NCBI GenBank assembly: GCA_011037195.1
Contig: JAAEAF010014397.1
Span: forward strand, 124,001-188,000
DNA length: 64,000 bases
Direction of reading: 5' to 3'
Source of the DNA: Triatoma infestans
Taxonomy: Eukaryota > Arthropoda > Insecta > Hemiptera > Reduviidae
A program made the translations under genes and the position numbers. Each line of letters starts with the position of its first letter. The first letter of the stretch is position 1. Shown here piece by piece: positions 10,381-21,186 of the stretch. The notes below the pieces were generated by a model, which saw only the letters and a program-made list of their open reading frames with translations, was not told the origin of the DNA and did not search any database.

Positions 10381-10620
10381 AAGGGATTAGCTCAGTGGCC
10401 AGCGCATTGTACTTCCACGCGGAGGTCCCGGGTTCGAGTCCAGCGGTTTTTTTCCTCCTTGGAGCCCTTAGATTTTTTCTTTCTTGGAGCCTCTACAGCT
10501 CACTATCCGGTATCGGTCAGTGTTGTTTGTACTGTCCTGAAGCCGGCAGTACACTGAGTAGGCTCCGAGCGCCTATGACTATAGATGATGCGCCTTAAAT
10601 TTAAAAAAAGAAAAAAAAAA
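10381..10620 (+). mobile_element. SINE1
   Basis: A box TTAGCTCAGTGG, B box GGTTCGAGTCC. It carries a small internal duplication of the CTTGGAGCC block after the tRNA-like head, then the usual body and A-rich tail. Confidence 0.88.
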
Positions 10621-11960
10621 AGAAACAGTTGTCAACAGAACCTCATTGAAGTTTATTTATTTATTGCTTTTTAATATTTCTTAAAATTTCTCTTATATTA
10701 CTTTTAAGATTTTACTTTAGCTTTTCCCTTCTTTTTCATACGGATCGTATAATACGAATGAATTTGTTTTTAAAGTAATTTGAGGAAAGAGAATTACCAG
10801 CTTAACTATATTACTACCATGTACTAATTATAATCGTATTGTAATCGACAATATGAAAGTAAGTAAATAAATAGTATCCAATTGAAACAGTCAGCTCTGT
10901 TCTCATAATTCTAATCCATAAAATTTGACTGATATGCCCTTAAAATTAGAAAGCAACCTGACAGTTTTAAAAACATCGGGTTTTATTTTATTTCTTAACC
11001 TACCGAAAGTGGATCTCAGCTAATTTTAAAATAAATAAGGAAAGTTGAAATATAAAAATAAATTTGAATAAAGAAATAAATTTTTTAACGCAACATTTGT
11101 TACAAGTGTATAAAAAAAAGAATGTTTTCAAGTGAACGGCTACAATGTTCGTAGTTGGGTTTGAAAGGTGTGAAACGTATAGTGATTCTTTATTGAATAC
11201 CTGGTAGAAGCCCTAAGGGTTTCCTACCACACCATGAATATTGATAGGAAAATTTATTTAGGGTATGTGACAAGATCCATGGAATCCAGGAGGACTATCT
11301 ATGTTACTCCCTTGACGAATTTACATCAATTTCCGTTCACTGACAATCATTCATCTGCATAACTGCATAATGTTTTGTAAGGATTACATTCATATCTAGT
11401 AGAAAATCAATATTTAAAAATGAAAGTAAAATAAGATTATGCTTTACAAGGAGTTCTTGATTATTAAATCAATTTGTAATATAATCAACTATGATTAATT
11501 ACAGCTCTGAACGGAGCTAATGACCTAGGTAGTTGATGCGCCAAAAAAAGAAAGAAAAGAAAAAGTAAAACATTAAACAATCCAATCGCAATTAATAAAT
11601 TTAATCCATAATACTGGGAATAATGCGATTAATATAATACGACTTAACCTCTTTAAATAATTGTTAATGTTTATTTTCAGTGTATACCTATCAAAACAAC
11701 CTTAGAGTATTTAACCAATCTGTTTAGAAATTTATCATCCACTGTCGTTTTTGGGGATGTTAAACATTATCTTTTAACTTCACTTCTTGCTATCCCAAGC
11801 TATTTATCTAAAAACAAAATGGCAGAAGACCTTGATTCCGGCAGTGTACCGAACATTACTTACAAATAACATATTTTCTCTCAATAATAATGAGGGACTA
11901 TCCCTTAATAGTTTTTTTTTTTTATAAAGCAGATTCACCACATTTAGGAAAACTATTACT
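10621..11960. other. Unassigned A+T-rich stretch with a SINE1-like tail scrap
   Basis: Positions 11503-11548 (GAGCTAATGACCTAGG, TTGATGCGCC, A-run) match the last 40 or so bases of SINE1. The rest shows no gene or repeat I can name. Confidence 0.45.
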
Positions 11961-12210
11961 TTCACTTACGTAAGAGGAAATAGAGCAATCGTGCCAGATT
12001 TTCAAATCAAGTTTTTCCGGTAATACATGTTTCAACATCTCCTGCGTACGAAAAATATGTTTTTAGCGAATGGTCTTTGTGTGAGAAAAATATCCTATAA
12101 GGTTTAGGTATTTCTCCGAATCTGTCACAAAGGTTTCGGACAAAATCCATCAACTGTAAATGCGATTTTTTTTTGTTTTGGTTTTTCGTGATTTTCTCAA
12201 AACACGGCAT

Positions 12211-12689
12211 TGTAATGTTATGGTGTGATGATGTATATGTGGTAGCTGGTTGTGTAGCACGAGCGGATTTGTATGAAGGGCTTGTAAATATGTAGTTTAA
12301 AAGAGAAGAAGTGTTAGCAATAATAAAGAAGTCACACTGTTTTTCAAAAGATATATTCTCTAATAGAATTTAAGTTACTTTAGATTATCACAACAATATG
12401 CTTATAATTTAATTGGAATAAACTCTTAAAACTTGATACTGGCTCTGATGTTTTCAACTTGGTAGCTAGAGCGAGTCTGTCTTAAAATATCTCTTCTCTT
12501 TATCCGTTTAGTGCCTCCCTTGTGAGCGAGCAGAAGGGGATAGAACAAAGCCATAAAGGTTCTTGGACATTCCTAGGAACTGTACTTGTATTACCTGGCT
12601 GGTCCTTTTGCAAGGGAATGTCACATATTTTGATAATTTAGATTTATTTAAAAATTAATATTATTTCAACGTTTCTTGCATCTATCACA
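12211..12689 (+). mobile_element. Repeat Y: putative solo LTR with 4-bp target duplication
   Basis: It begins TGTAATG and ends ATCACA (TG...CA). It is flanked by GCAT on both sides (12207-12210 and 12690-12693). It sits inside X, whose uninterrupted form is present near 6340. Internal AATAAA-type signals lie after the GAGAAGAAG block. The 4-bp duplication and TG/CA ends suit a Ty3- or BEL-type LTR, but no internal region has been seen. Confidence 0.8.
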
Positions 12690-12737
12690 GCATCAATGAT
12701 TTTCTTTAAAGTTCGCATATTATCTTTATTCATAAGG

Positions 12738-12798
12738 GAAGGGATTAGCTCTTCCTAAGGTAAGGGAGGAGCCTCTACAGATCACTGCCCGGTGATGG
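12738..12798 (+). mobile_element. Internally deleted SINE1
   Basis: The SINE head (GGGAAGGGATTAGCTC) jumps directly to the GAGCCTCTACAGATCACTG block, so the B box is lost. It is shared with the inverted duplicate at 6232-6297, so it predates the duplication. Confidence 0.75.
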
Positions 12799-13018
12799 CC
12801 CGGGAATCACAATAGGGCCACAAACAGGTCGCAATGCAATATCCCATACAACAATCTATCTTTTTACAATACATTAATACTTATCACTTTTATTTGTAAC
12901 ATTTTTGCTGGAAAATTCATTTTTGGTGTATTTTGGGGGGCGGGCAACGTAGCGTTACACTTTCCTCTAAAGTACCACATCAGTACAATGTAAGGATCTG
13001 CCATCTATATAATATTAT

Positions 13019-13301
13019 TGTAGATGAGGTATGTTAAATAATAGAAAGGAAGTGAAATATTAAGGGCAACTTCAAGAACACACTGAATACTATTTATTTT
13101 GACAACGTTATATTAACAGTTCACAACGTATCATCAATATGAATGACTTTTCTAATACAATATATTCACAACCGAACAGAGCAACTTTTTATTACACAAT
13201 AATTCTACGGATATTTCTGTAATAATATTACTTTTTTATATCATATGTGGTTTTCAAGTTTTAACGAGTCTCTATTGCCGTTAAATTATATTTAATTCCC
13301 A
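13019..13301 (-). repeat. 3' LTR of element Z
   Basis: Aligns with 14695-14993 with scattered substitutions and small gaps (283 against 299 bp). Shared blocks include AAATAATAGAAAGGAAGTGA and AACCGAACAGAGCAACTTTT. A truncated third copy lies at 5812-6013 in the opposite orientation. No clear polypurine tract abuts it. The nearest purine stretch (AAAGAAGAAGAAA on the minus strand) is about 40 bp away. Confidence 0.85.
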
Positions 13302-13758
13302 CATTCGGCATCAGCATCAGGTATAGCAGTTCAGGTTCGCAGTTTCTTCTTCTTTATCTACCTTTTTGAAGTCATACTTTTTATCTTCACTTTCTTCAAT
13401 CTCTGCTTTACTTTTGAAGCCATTCGCTCTCCTGCTCTACAACTATTTCATTCACAAGTTCCTTCTTACTATGTGTTTGATCTTTGCATTCAATCTCCAT
13501 TTTGACTGGAAAATTTTGAGATTCTCGAAGTTGATACTTTGTTGCAGGATTTTCTATTACTATTTTTTGTTCCATCTATCTATGTCTGCAATTTTCTTCT
13601 TTCTCTCTTAATGTTTCCAATACTGAATCACTTAATGATTTGTGCTCACAATCATTGTAGAATTTGTCCTTTTGTCTTTCATTGAAACGTTTCTTTCATT
13701 TATGGCTCCTTTCTAGTTTATTATAAAATTTCTGCTGTTGAGGTAATTTTCTTTTCAT

Positions 13759-14577
13759 TTAAATTTCTAATGAATTGTAAATAACAACTTTTAAATTTAG
13801 GTGATTTTTTTTCATTTTGGATGTAACCTCTGAGTAGATCAGTAGCGTCTCTTTAAATTCTTCAAAGTTATTAGCTCCATTCAATATTATCTTACATACA
13901 GGATAGTATTCAGTGCCATCGATAATATACTGAATTACTAATACATAATCGATATTTTTTCTACTTCCAGTCTCCCTCGTAATGTACATAGATTGCTCTG
14001 GTGTCTCTTCCTTATTTTTTATTCTATTGACCAGCAGATTGAGTATATCGGCACTACTCACTTTTTCTCCAAATTATTCTAATAAACGAGATCTCAAAAC
14101 AGACCTAGTCGTAATTCCATGTTGTAACTCTATAAACACTTTTGCATCACCTTTTAGAAACTTCCTTGCATAAATGCATTTTTGTAAATCACTCCACCCA
14201 GCTAATTCAGCAATCTGTTCAATATCATGGAGCCATTTCTAAACAGGATATAAATTATTGCCATCAAATATATCAATTCTTTTAAGTAGCTACAATTCTT
14301 TTATTGTCTACATCTTTAGATGGAGAAGATAGAATGGTTTTCATAAACTTATCTGCATCTTTCTCTTCAACTTCACTGGTAACATATTCTTCATCGTCTT
14401 CTTCATCTACGACTTTATCATTTTCGATTTTAGCATTTTCGTAAATTGAGGCTGCCCCTTAATCTATTAAATAATTCTTTTTTCGTACCACTACTTTTAA
14501 AGGCTTCTACATTTTAAATGTTCCTTCAATTCCGTGACTTTCAAGGAATTTATGTTTTCAATTGTTAATTCGGACAT
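13759..14577 (-). pseudogene. gag-like pseudogene of element Z
   Basis: A start codon at 14577-14575, about 100 bp after the primer site, opens a frame with the motif VTELKEHLKC. This is the helix-turn-helix pattern of SAP-like DNA/RNA-binding motifs found at the N terminus of some arthropod gag proteins. Stops and frameshifts follow within 30 codons and again near 14280 and 14060. An acidic stretch (EEDDEEYVTSEVEEKDADKF) comes next, then a region with the tryptophan-centred pattern typical of retrotransposon gag (AELAGWSDLQKC). The longest open piece is 13759-14061 (100 codons). No CCHC zinc knuckle is visible downstream. The remaining 13302-13758 is lysine/glutamate-rich and has no recognised domain. 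Not functional as it stands. Confidence 0.7.
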
Positions 14578-14673
14578 TCTATATGAATATTAAACCGTAA
14601 TAACTAATAAGGAAAAACTGCAAAATTTTAACAAAATTAAATCACTATTCATTCTTTCTAATTATATAGCATA

Positions 14674-14690
14674 ATCCGGACGAGCCCCCA
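14674..14690 (-). promoter_or_regulatory. Primer-binding site, tRNA-Pro type
   Basis: The minus strand reads TGGGGGCTCGTCCGGAT, four bases inside the 5' LTR edge. The 3' 18 nt of tRNA-Pro would pair with TGGGGGCTCGTCCGGGAT, so one G is missing here. Confidence 0.85.
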
Positions 14691-14694
14691 AAAA

Positions 14695-14993
14695 TGTTTA
14701 GATAAGATGTGCTAAATAATAGAAAGGAAGTGAAATATTAAGGGCAATTTCAAGAACAACACTGAATACTATTTATTTTGACAACGTTATATTAACAATT
14801 CACAACTTATAATCAATATGAATGACTTTTCTAATACTGTATATTCGCAACCGAACAGAGCAACTTTTTATTACACAATAATTGTACGGATATTTCTCGT
14901 AAGAATATTACTTTTGTACTTTTTTATATCATATGGGTTTTTAATTTTTATCGAGTTTCTATTGCCATGGTGGCTAAATTATATTTAATTCCA
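14695..14993 (-). repeat. 5' LTR of element Z
   Basis: On the minus strand it starts TGGAATTAAAT and ends TTATCTAAACA, so it has TG...CA ends. It is directly followed by the primer-binding site. It is 299 bp, at the short end for Ty3/gypsy-type elements. Confidence 0.85.
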
Positions 14994-15235
14994 CTTATTA
15001 TAAATTAGAAGCATTATCGAGAATTTCAAATTTGAAGAAAATCGGTTGACCGGAAATGCAGTTTAACAGAATTGGTTTTTTAGTTTGGTTTTTTTAATTT
15101 TCTCGATGAGAATAACGATTTCCTTTAATCTTGGAATACTTACTGCACAGTATATAAAGCTATTACTCTTATTTGTATTTTTTTTTCTAACAAAAATTGC
15201 TTTATAGGTGGTTCTGAGGAATCTGAGACATTAAA

Positions 15236-15435
15236 ATTCAAATATTGTGCTTGTTGTATACTTTTACAATGTAATCATGCTCTACCTGCCTAGGTTAGTT
15301 GGTTGGCATTTGTCCCTCTCCCTCCACCACTGTATTTGTGTTAGGACAAATACAGTGAAATTTGAAGAAGGAAAATTCATTATTTTATAGTATAATGATA
15401 TTAAGTGAATTAGTAAAAATAAAAGCTCGCATAAC
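15236..15435. other. Unassigned stretch
   Basis: Contains a short palindromic CTGTATTTGTGTTAGGACAAATACAG-like hairpin at about 15331-15356. Otherwise nothing recognised. Confidence 0.4.
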
Positions 15436-15995
15436 TAGTGGAAATAGGTGCTTCTGTGCTCTACAGAAAGTCTTACGTTAGAAAGCACTGTCTATAAAAA
15501 GGAAGGTCATTATATATAAGACCGTATTAAGACCAATTGTCACGTACGTGACTGAATACTGGACTCTGACAAAGGCTGATGAAAATACCCTCATTGTATA
15601 GGTGAGAAAGATACTGAGGAGAATTTTCGGACCTATATGGGAAGGTGACAGGTGAAGAATAAGGACCAACCAAAAGCTGAAGGAGCTGTATAAAGACCAA
15701 GATTTGGTAGCCACAATTAAAAAAAGGACTCCAGACATGGTTAGGTAACCTGGAAAGGTTGGAGGCTGACACCATCGTGAAAAGACTCTATGATGGGCAT
15801 CCTGAAGGAGCGTGAAAGAGAGGAAGACTGAGAATAAGATGGATGGAGGATGTGGAAGATGATTTTACGGTCATTAGGAGGTGGAAAAGGAGTGCCCAGG
15901 GTAGATCCGTATAATGGAGTTGTTGAGGAGAGAAATTAGGTTTGATTGAATGAACGAGATATGAAGACACTGTTGTAATGTAGCTATAAGTTTCC
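15436..15995 (+). pseudogene. RTE-type LINE, C-terminal part, decayed
   Basis: The plus-strand translation, with frameshifts and stops, gives the usual RTE order after the reverse transcriptase core: IYKTVLRPIVTYVTEYWTLT, KILRRIFGPIWEGDR, RIRTNQKLKELYKDQDLVAT, then KRGRPR-like and RWMEDVEDDF-like blocks near 15820-15865. At least one stop falls in the W of the TLTKADENTLIV-W-ERKILRR region, and there is a frame change near 15720. RTE elements encode an apurinic-type endonuclease and a reverse transcriptase. Only the end of the protein is left, so this is a 5'-truncated dead copy. The same domain recurs at 31.2-32.4 kb in better condition. Confidence 0.8.
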
Positions 15996-17924
15996 ACTAA
16001 CTGCACTGGACTTTATAATGATTTTGATAGAATAAATGGTGGGAGTAGAGATATGACACGATGCGATGTATGGTTGAATCTGATAGATAGCCTCTAGATA
16101 GATTCTCACTGGCTTATATACACAGGTTCTCCCACTCTAAAGAGAGTAGTCTCGGTTAACCAGAGAGAGCCTCTCTTGTCTCTGCTGGATGCCATTACAA
16201 TCCGAAAGGCAGGAAATTGTAAAGGAGGCCAAGACCCTACAAGGGCTTTAGGGCCAGGAAAGAAGAACAAGAAGTGGAATTAGTGAAATGCGTTGAGTGT
16301 TTCGTACCAGATTGGTGTTCCCACCAAATTTGAAATGGAGTTGCTCGTGCAATCTTGGAACAGTAGATATCACTGATACCAACCCAAACGTGTCTTTTGG
16401 TGATATAATGAGTTCGGACCTCTTCTCTGTTTTTTCTTTTTCCCATATTCATTCTTTATAAAGACCGCTAAACTTCGCACCAAGGGCTATTCTTTATCTG
16501 GGAATGTCAGCGTAATGTGGGAATATCACAAACTCTTTCTTATGGGAAAGAGAGAGAGCGAGAGAGAGGTTGAATCAGTGCCTGAATGACAGACAGACAA
16601 TCCATCAAATTTCAACATCGCGCCCTATCTGTGAAGGCGTTGTCTTTTGATCTTCGACCATGGGATTTAGGTGTTAAACATACTCCTTACATTTTCTTTT
16701 TTCCTACTTTATCTAATTTCTCTTATTCTACTTTATATTTCACTCGTGATGTTGGTGAAGAACGCTTTGAAAATTAATTCATTAATCGTAGACTGATATG
16801 AAAGTGTGTACGTAAAGCACTATCGGACCACCTGTGGCTTTATATGCATGTACCCTCAGATTAAGGCCGGACGACTACATTAAGGATTAGGGATAATGAT
16901 TTTTTCTTTTTGTTTTTTTTAAACATTAAAAACGGCTCTATAACTAATTTGTCTGTTGAATTGAGTAACTAGTAAAAATATTACATCAAAATATATTCGT
17001 TTTAATTCAAATAAATATTCGGATAAAGATATTATGTTTTCAAAAGTATAATAATACAAATATAAAATATTAAAAGATAAAGTGTTACTTTTGTTTCTTG
17101 TTTCTTGAAAAACTGCTCAAATTTTATATAGAAGAGCTATCCATTGAATTGCGTGCTACTAACAAATGTTTGCTGGTCCATGGGCAATCAAAAGTTAGAT
17201 TGCATGGCAATGTTTCTGCACTCTTGGCTCGCTTTTTTTCCATTCCTATGGGAAATATACCTAAGTAATATTTACGTAAAAAGAAACAACATCTAAAACC
17301 TAGTAGTAGGCCCCCATATATTCAGTCCGGTGGGAAATAGTCCCATTCAATTTTCAACAGCGAATTTCTTGTTACTAATATATTCGGTTAAGGAAAAGTC
17401 ATGGTGTTAGAAATATTGATATTCATAAATTTTTATTTGTTTGTTTCTCAAAAAAAAAAAAAAAATTCATAACTTAACTTACCGCATATATTTTTAAAAA
17501 TATTTAAGGGAGCATTATAATAACTGTAGTTTATATATAGGAGTTATAATTAGTACTTGATAGAGCTTAATTGTAATATTGTTCTCTCTATAGATACAAA
17601 AATGTCACCAATTTAAATATCGATAGATCTCGAAACTGTTAAAAATATTACTGGAAATTGAGCAATTTCATAAATGAAATATGAAAACCAAATTACAAAT
17701 ATTCGTCGGAGTATGCTTGCTTTGAAAAGGCTTTTACTATACCATCTTGCTTTGTGATTACAGCCACAATAATAGAGATTCCATCACAAAAGGCTTTCAT
17801 GTAATAAAGAAATCAGCCCCATTTAATATTATGGCTTCCAACAATCCTTAGCATTTATGACAAAAATTCCTATAATCATTCATCATTTTTGGTCCCAATT
17901 AAGTTTAAGGCTCTATTATTATCG
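15996..17924. other. Mostly unassigned, low-complexity patches
   Basis: Positions 16195-16260 contain a G+C-richer block (AAGGAGGCCAAGACCCTAC) that may be a LINE 3'-UTR relic. A GA-rich run is at 16548-16569. No gene recognised in the remainder. Confidence 0.4.
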
Positions 17925-18110
17925 ATGAATATGTGGATGAGGTCCGTAATACTGGATAATATCGGGTATTTTATCCGTCACAGCATGCATATTCCTTTTG
18001 TTCCTGACCGGTTTCGGAATTTTATCCATCGTCAGAGCATCGTCTAGTTTGTGTTACGTAATGTTTCTGTAACACCACCACTTGTTGGTTTGTTGATTGT
18101 ATATATTTGC
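17925..18110 (-). repeat. Single hammerhead-motif unit, family A
   Basis: Matches the left arm at 1896-2098, including the ATGTGGATG outer block and the CTTGTTGGTTTGTTGATTGTAT inner block. No inverted partner lies beside it: a LINE tail begins about 70 bp downstream. Confidence 0.7.
18006..18035 (-). ncRNA. Hammerhead-ribozyme-like motif, family A
   Basis: On the minus strand: CUGACGA (18035-18029), extra U, weak stem II (GGAU...UUCC), GAA, ACCGGU (18012-18007), C at 18006. The second-best family A core after 1973-2002. Stem I has only two to three clear pairs. Confidence 0.45.
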
Positions 18111-18179
18111 CAGATCTATTATTGTCGTTTAGTTTCCAGTCCTCCACTTTAAAACACTTAATTATAGATTTCATGCTGA

Positions 18180-18943
18180 ATTAACCGCCAATCCATATTT
18201 ATCCTCAGACAGTTCAACATCTCCCGCCATCTCCTCCCAGCGAAGACCCGTCAACTCCTTGTGACCTCCCTTATATTCCCCCATTTCGACTATGGTTGCT
18301 TAGTGTACGGGGGACTCTCTGGAGATCTCGAGGCCAAACTTAAACGAGTTATGAACTGTTTTATTCGTTTTATCCTCGGAATCCCCAGAGACTCCCGCAT
18401 ATCGCACTTCTACCACGAGTTGAACTGGCTCTTCCCTATCTATCGTCGCCAGTACTTCTTAGGCTCTTTACTCTTTCAAGTCATCCAATTTCAAAGACCC
18501 TCGTATATCTTTAAACTTCTGAAATTTAAATCGTCTGTCCACACCCGTAACACACGCTCCCGTCCTTCCGATCTTTATACTCCCTCCCACCATACATCCG
18601 CTTTTCAAAAATCCTTTGTAATCCGTGCCACCTATTTATGGAACTCCTTACCTTTGTCTATCCGTCGTGCCTCCACTATTGATACCTTCAAGTCCCGTCT
18701 TTTTCACCACCTCTTATCCTCACAAGTCTCTCCGAACCCTTAGAAGATTCCTCTCTCTCCTCCTTATCATTCATGGCTTAATCATTTTCAATAATTATTA
18801 TTATCAATTATTACTAATGATATATACATAATTGTCAAGGCCAGACATACTAGGCCACTTGTATTTTGTATTATTGTTCCTAAGGGACTTATGTCCCGGA
18901 ACAAGAATAAAATTTTTCATTTCATTTCATTTCATTTCAATTA
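18180..18943 (+). pseudogene. CR1/Jockey-group LINE, C-terminal end plus 3' tail
   Basis: An open frame runs from about 18185 to 18740. It reads LRQFNISRHLLPAKTRQLL, then the thumb-like block SLIFPHFDYGCLVYGG, and ends with the signature FVIRATYLWNSLPLSIRRAS followed by a FKSRLFHHLL helix. The A..LWN.LP..IR pattern marks the C terminus of CR1/L2-like and related non-LTR retrotransposons. The catalytic core of the reverse transcriptase is missing, so the copy is 5'-truncated. The 3' UTR runs to 18905 and ends in four copies of TTTCA, a short-repeat tail rather than oligo(A). The frame is unusually clean for a truncated copy, suggesting recent arrival. The exact clade is uncertain. Confidence 0.8.
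18917..18940 (+). repeat. (TTTCA)n 3' tail of LINE
   Basis: About four and a half pentamers directly after the AATAAAATTTTT end of the LINE. Confidence 0.85.
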
Positions 18944-20476
18944 AGACATTTTTTGAAATTGCTAACATTCATGTTTATTTTTACCTAGCTGTCTTGTATT
19001 GCTTTCTGTGAATTAATAATAGCAAAGGGGCACAACTGCCCATCTGCTCAGTGTTCAATAGCTATAGCGGGAAATTAAATTAACAATAATAATAATAATA
19101 ATAATAATGCTATACATGACAATATATTGTTACGTAACTTTTTATAAAAGCTCAAACCTTCCTTCTTGCAGTATAAATGTAGATTATTGTTTATAAAGCT
19201 TACAGTGTGCCTATTTATTTACATCATATATCATTATAATTTACAATAATTAGCATTATTATTTATGTTGCAGGACAGGTAAAGCTGATTCCCTATTACA
19301 TATCACTGCTCATATACTTGTAATAAGATTAAATAGTGGAAAAACATGCAGCAGTTGTTGCAAGGACGCTACAGCTGGGGTGGGTGATACAGCCTGAAGA
19401 AAGAAGGTGTAGTATACAAAAACAACCAGCCTAAGGGTAAACTGTGTAAATATTTTAATTGAAGAGTTTGAGAAAGTTTATAGAAGGGATGGAAGAACGA
19501 TGATGTGGTATATATTTAGATCGGGTACTTGGTATGCACCGTTTGTTACAACTGCGGCCCTAGCTTGTGTGTACAAACTCCATACTACCGGAGCGCTCCT
19601 CTGTTACCAATGGTTACTCAAACATTTAGAATACTGCAACCATACCACACCATTTTTCCCAGCAAGTTTTGTTTTCTACTCCTGTTCCACCCACCCTTCT
19701 TAAAATTTCCTTTTTTCTTTTTTTTTTAGTTTGTTGAATTTCATTCGTACAAATTACTAAAAACTATGTAAATTATAAAATATTTAACACTACAAATATT
19801 AAAGAAAATTCTAGGTGTGTAACATCGTAACAAATTTTCAAAACTACTATTCGAGTTTTCAGATCTTATTAAACTAAAGTCTGGTAGGTACTCTTGCAGA
19901 GCGAATCCAATCAGTATATGAAGTAATTGCAAATACCATTTTTAATTTTTCACATTTTGGCATCATTTAATTACAGAATAATTTTAAAAATTATTTTCTA
20001 AATAGCCTTTAAGCTGCACGAGTGTTTTCAGCGATGTTTTGTGATGAATGTAGACTTCTATATTAACATCAGCTATTTCAGAAATCTATACTAAAAAAAC
20101 ATGCATTTTTCGAGCGAAAACTATTACTAATTCTTATTGTAACCAAATACGTCTCCTTGCTCAGATATCATTTAATATTTTGGGTTTTATTTATAGTAAA
20201 GGGTAACCAAAAAAAAACCGCAGGAAAATGCAGGAAAGATAAAACAGTGTTATTGGATAAAAAGTCACGACTATGTGACTAATTACTGTGTTCTACTTAA
20301 CCAGAGACTTTACACTGAAGAATTGTGGAGTCATACTAAATATTCTCATCTCCGATGATTACGTATACTACAATTCAGAGAAAGTTCCATAATGGTCTTT
20401 TATGCTTCCGCGGCAATTGTCATTCAAAACATTAATGTTTTCGGGTTGTCACAGGCCACCAGCGGTTTATTATAAG
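18944..20476. other. Mostly unassigned, second LINE-like tail at 19018-19110
   Basis: Positions 19018-19110 read as a 3' UTR (GGGGCACAACTGCCCATCTG) ending in (AAT)n. The open frames near 19500-19730 have no domain support. Confidence 0.4.
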
Positions 20477-20513
20477 CCGACTTTCGTTCATATTGCAATA
20501 ATCTTCATCAGGG
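20477..20513 (-). ncRNA. Hammerhead-ribozyme-like motif, third family
   Basis: Minus strand: stem I CC (20513-20512), canonical CUGAUGA (20511-20505), a long imperfect stem-loop II, GAA, AGU, C at 20479, then GG (20478-20477). Stem III is shortened (AGU where ACGU is expected). Confidence 0.4.
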
Positions 20514-21148
20514 ACTCCCGCCAGTCAGTCACATATAAGGAAGGAAAAATTGAGTTCTGCCATTACATACAGCCATTTACTTGCAAATGGAAGAAGAAGT
20601 AGGACCTCTCTATTACAGCTACCGCCCTATTTCTAGCCAGTGTGAATTTAGCATTCAACTTAACATTACCCTGTAGAAGCCTATTGCAATATGGGCGAAA
20701 ATAGTTTATTACAAACTATTGATATGTCTCACGTGACAAACAAAATGTTGTGCATGTTCCCTCAATATTGGTTCTTTCTATCCTGAAATAAACCACGTCC
20801 GGTTCTAGAAAAAATTCAGTCTTAAAATTAGAAAATATTCTTGTTCATCTGTCTCCGTCATAAAACTTATCCGCTGTTGTTTGGGCGTTCATTAGAACAA
20901 TAGTTCAGCATTCATAAAGCCTAACTTGAAGTGCCCAATCTAACCTTTTCAGATCATGCCCTTCTCAACTTTAAATATACCTAAATTTTAAGGTCACCTA
21001 AAATCTGTAAAAGTGTTTTTTTTAGAAAATGGTCTGCATGTGTGTGTGTGTGTGATCTCATTCCGATTTTAAGTTATGACTCAAATAAATTTTTCAATTT
21101 ATTGTTGTGTAAAAATTTAGGGTCTTTGGGTTGAGTGTTTGTTGTAAA

Positions 21149-21186
21149 CCGACGTTTCACCCATATAACAATGGGCTTTTTCAAGT
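21149..21186 (-). ncRNA. Hammerhead-ribozyme-like motif, degenerate core
   Basis: Minus strand: strong stem II (GCCCAU/AUGGGU), then GAA, palindromic ACGU and C, GG. The first core strand reads CUUGAAA instead of CUGANGA, so this copy is probably inactive. Confidence 0.4.

Larger units (their letters stand above)
13019..14993 (-). mobile_element. Element Z: short LTR retroelement, gag-only
   Basis: Two direct repeats (13019-13301 and 14695-14993) flank 1.39 kb read from the minus strand. The 5' LTR is followed at once by a primer-binding site matching tRNA-Pro (14674-14690), then a gag-like broken frame. I see no protease, reverse transcriptase, RNase H or integrase, and the internal region is too short for them, so this is an internally deleted copy. 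The primer site and the gag type point to Ty3/gypsy-like ancestry. Flanking TTAT occurs on both sides, but one base off on the right. Confidence 0.8.
11961..15235 (+). mobile_element. Family X copy split by three later insertions
   Basis: X sequence runs 11961-12210, 12694-13018 and 14994-15235 in one orientation, with collinear core blocks. It is interrupted by repeat Y (12211-12689), a SINE1 scrap (12738-12798) and LTR element Z (13019-14993). Removing the three restores a recognisable X unit, including the CTTTAAAG and TTGACCGGAAATGC blocks. Confidence 0.75.

Noticed and set aside
13366..13611. Plus-strand frame rich in hydrophobic residues as a membrane protein
   Set aside because: It is the complement of the lysine/glutamate-rich gag-side sequence of element Z. 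The hydrophobicity is a strand artefact.
19500..19730. Overlapping open frames near 19.5-19.7 kb as small genes
   Set aside because: They read each other's shadow, have no domain and no supporting context such as splice sites I could trust.
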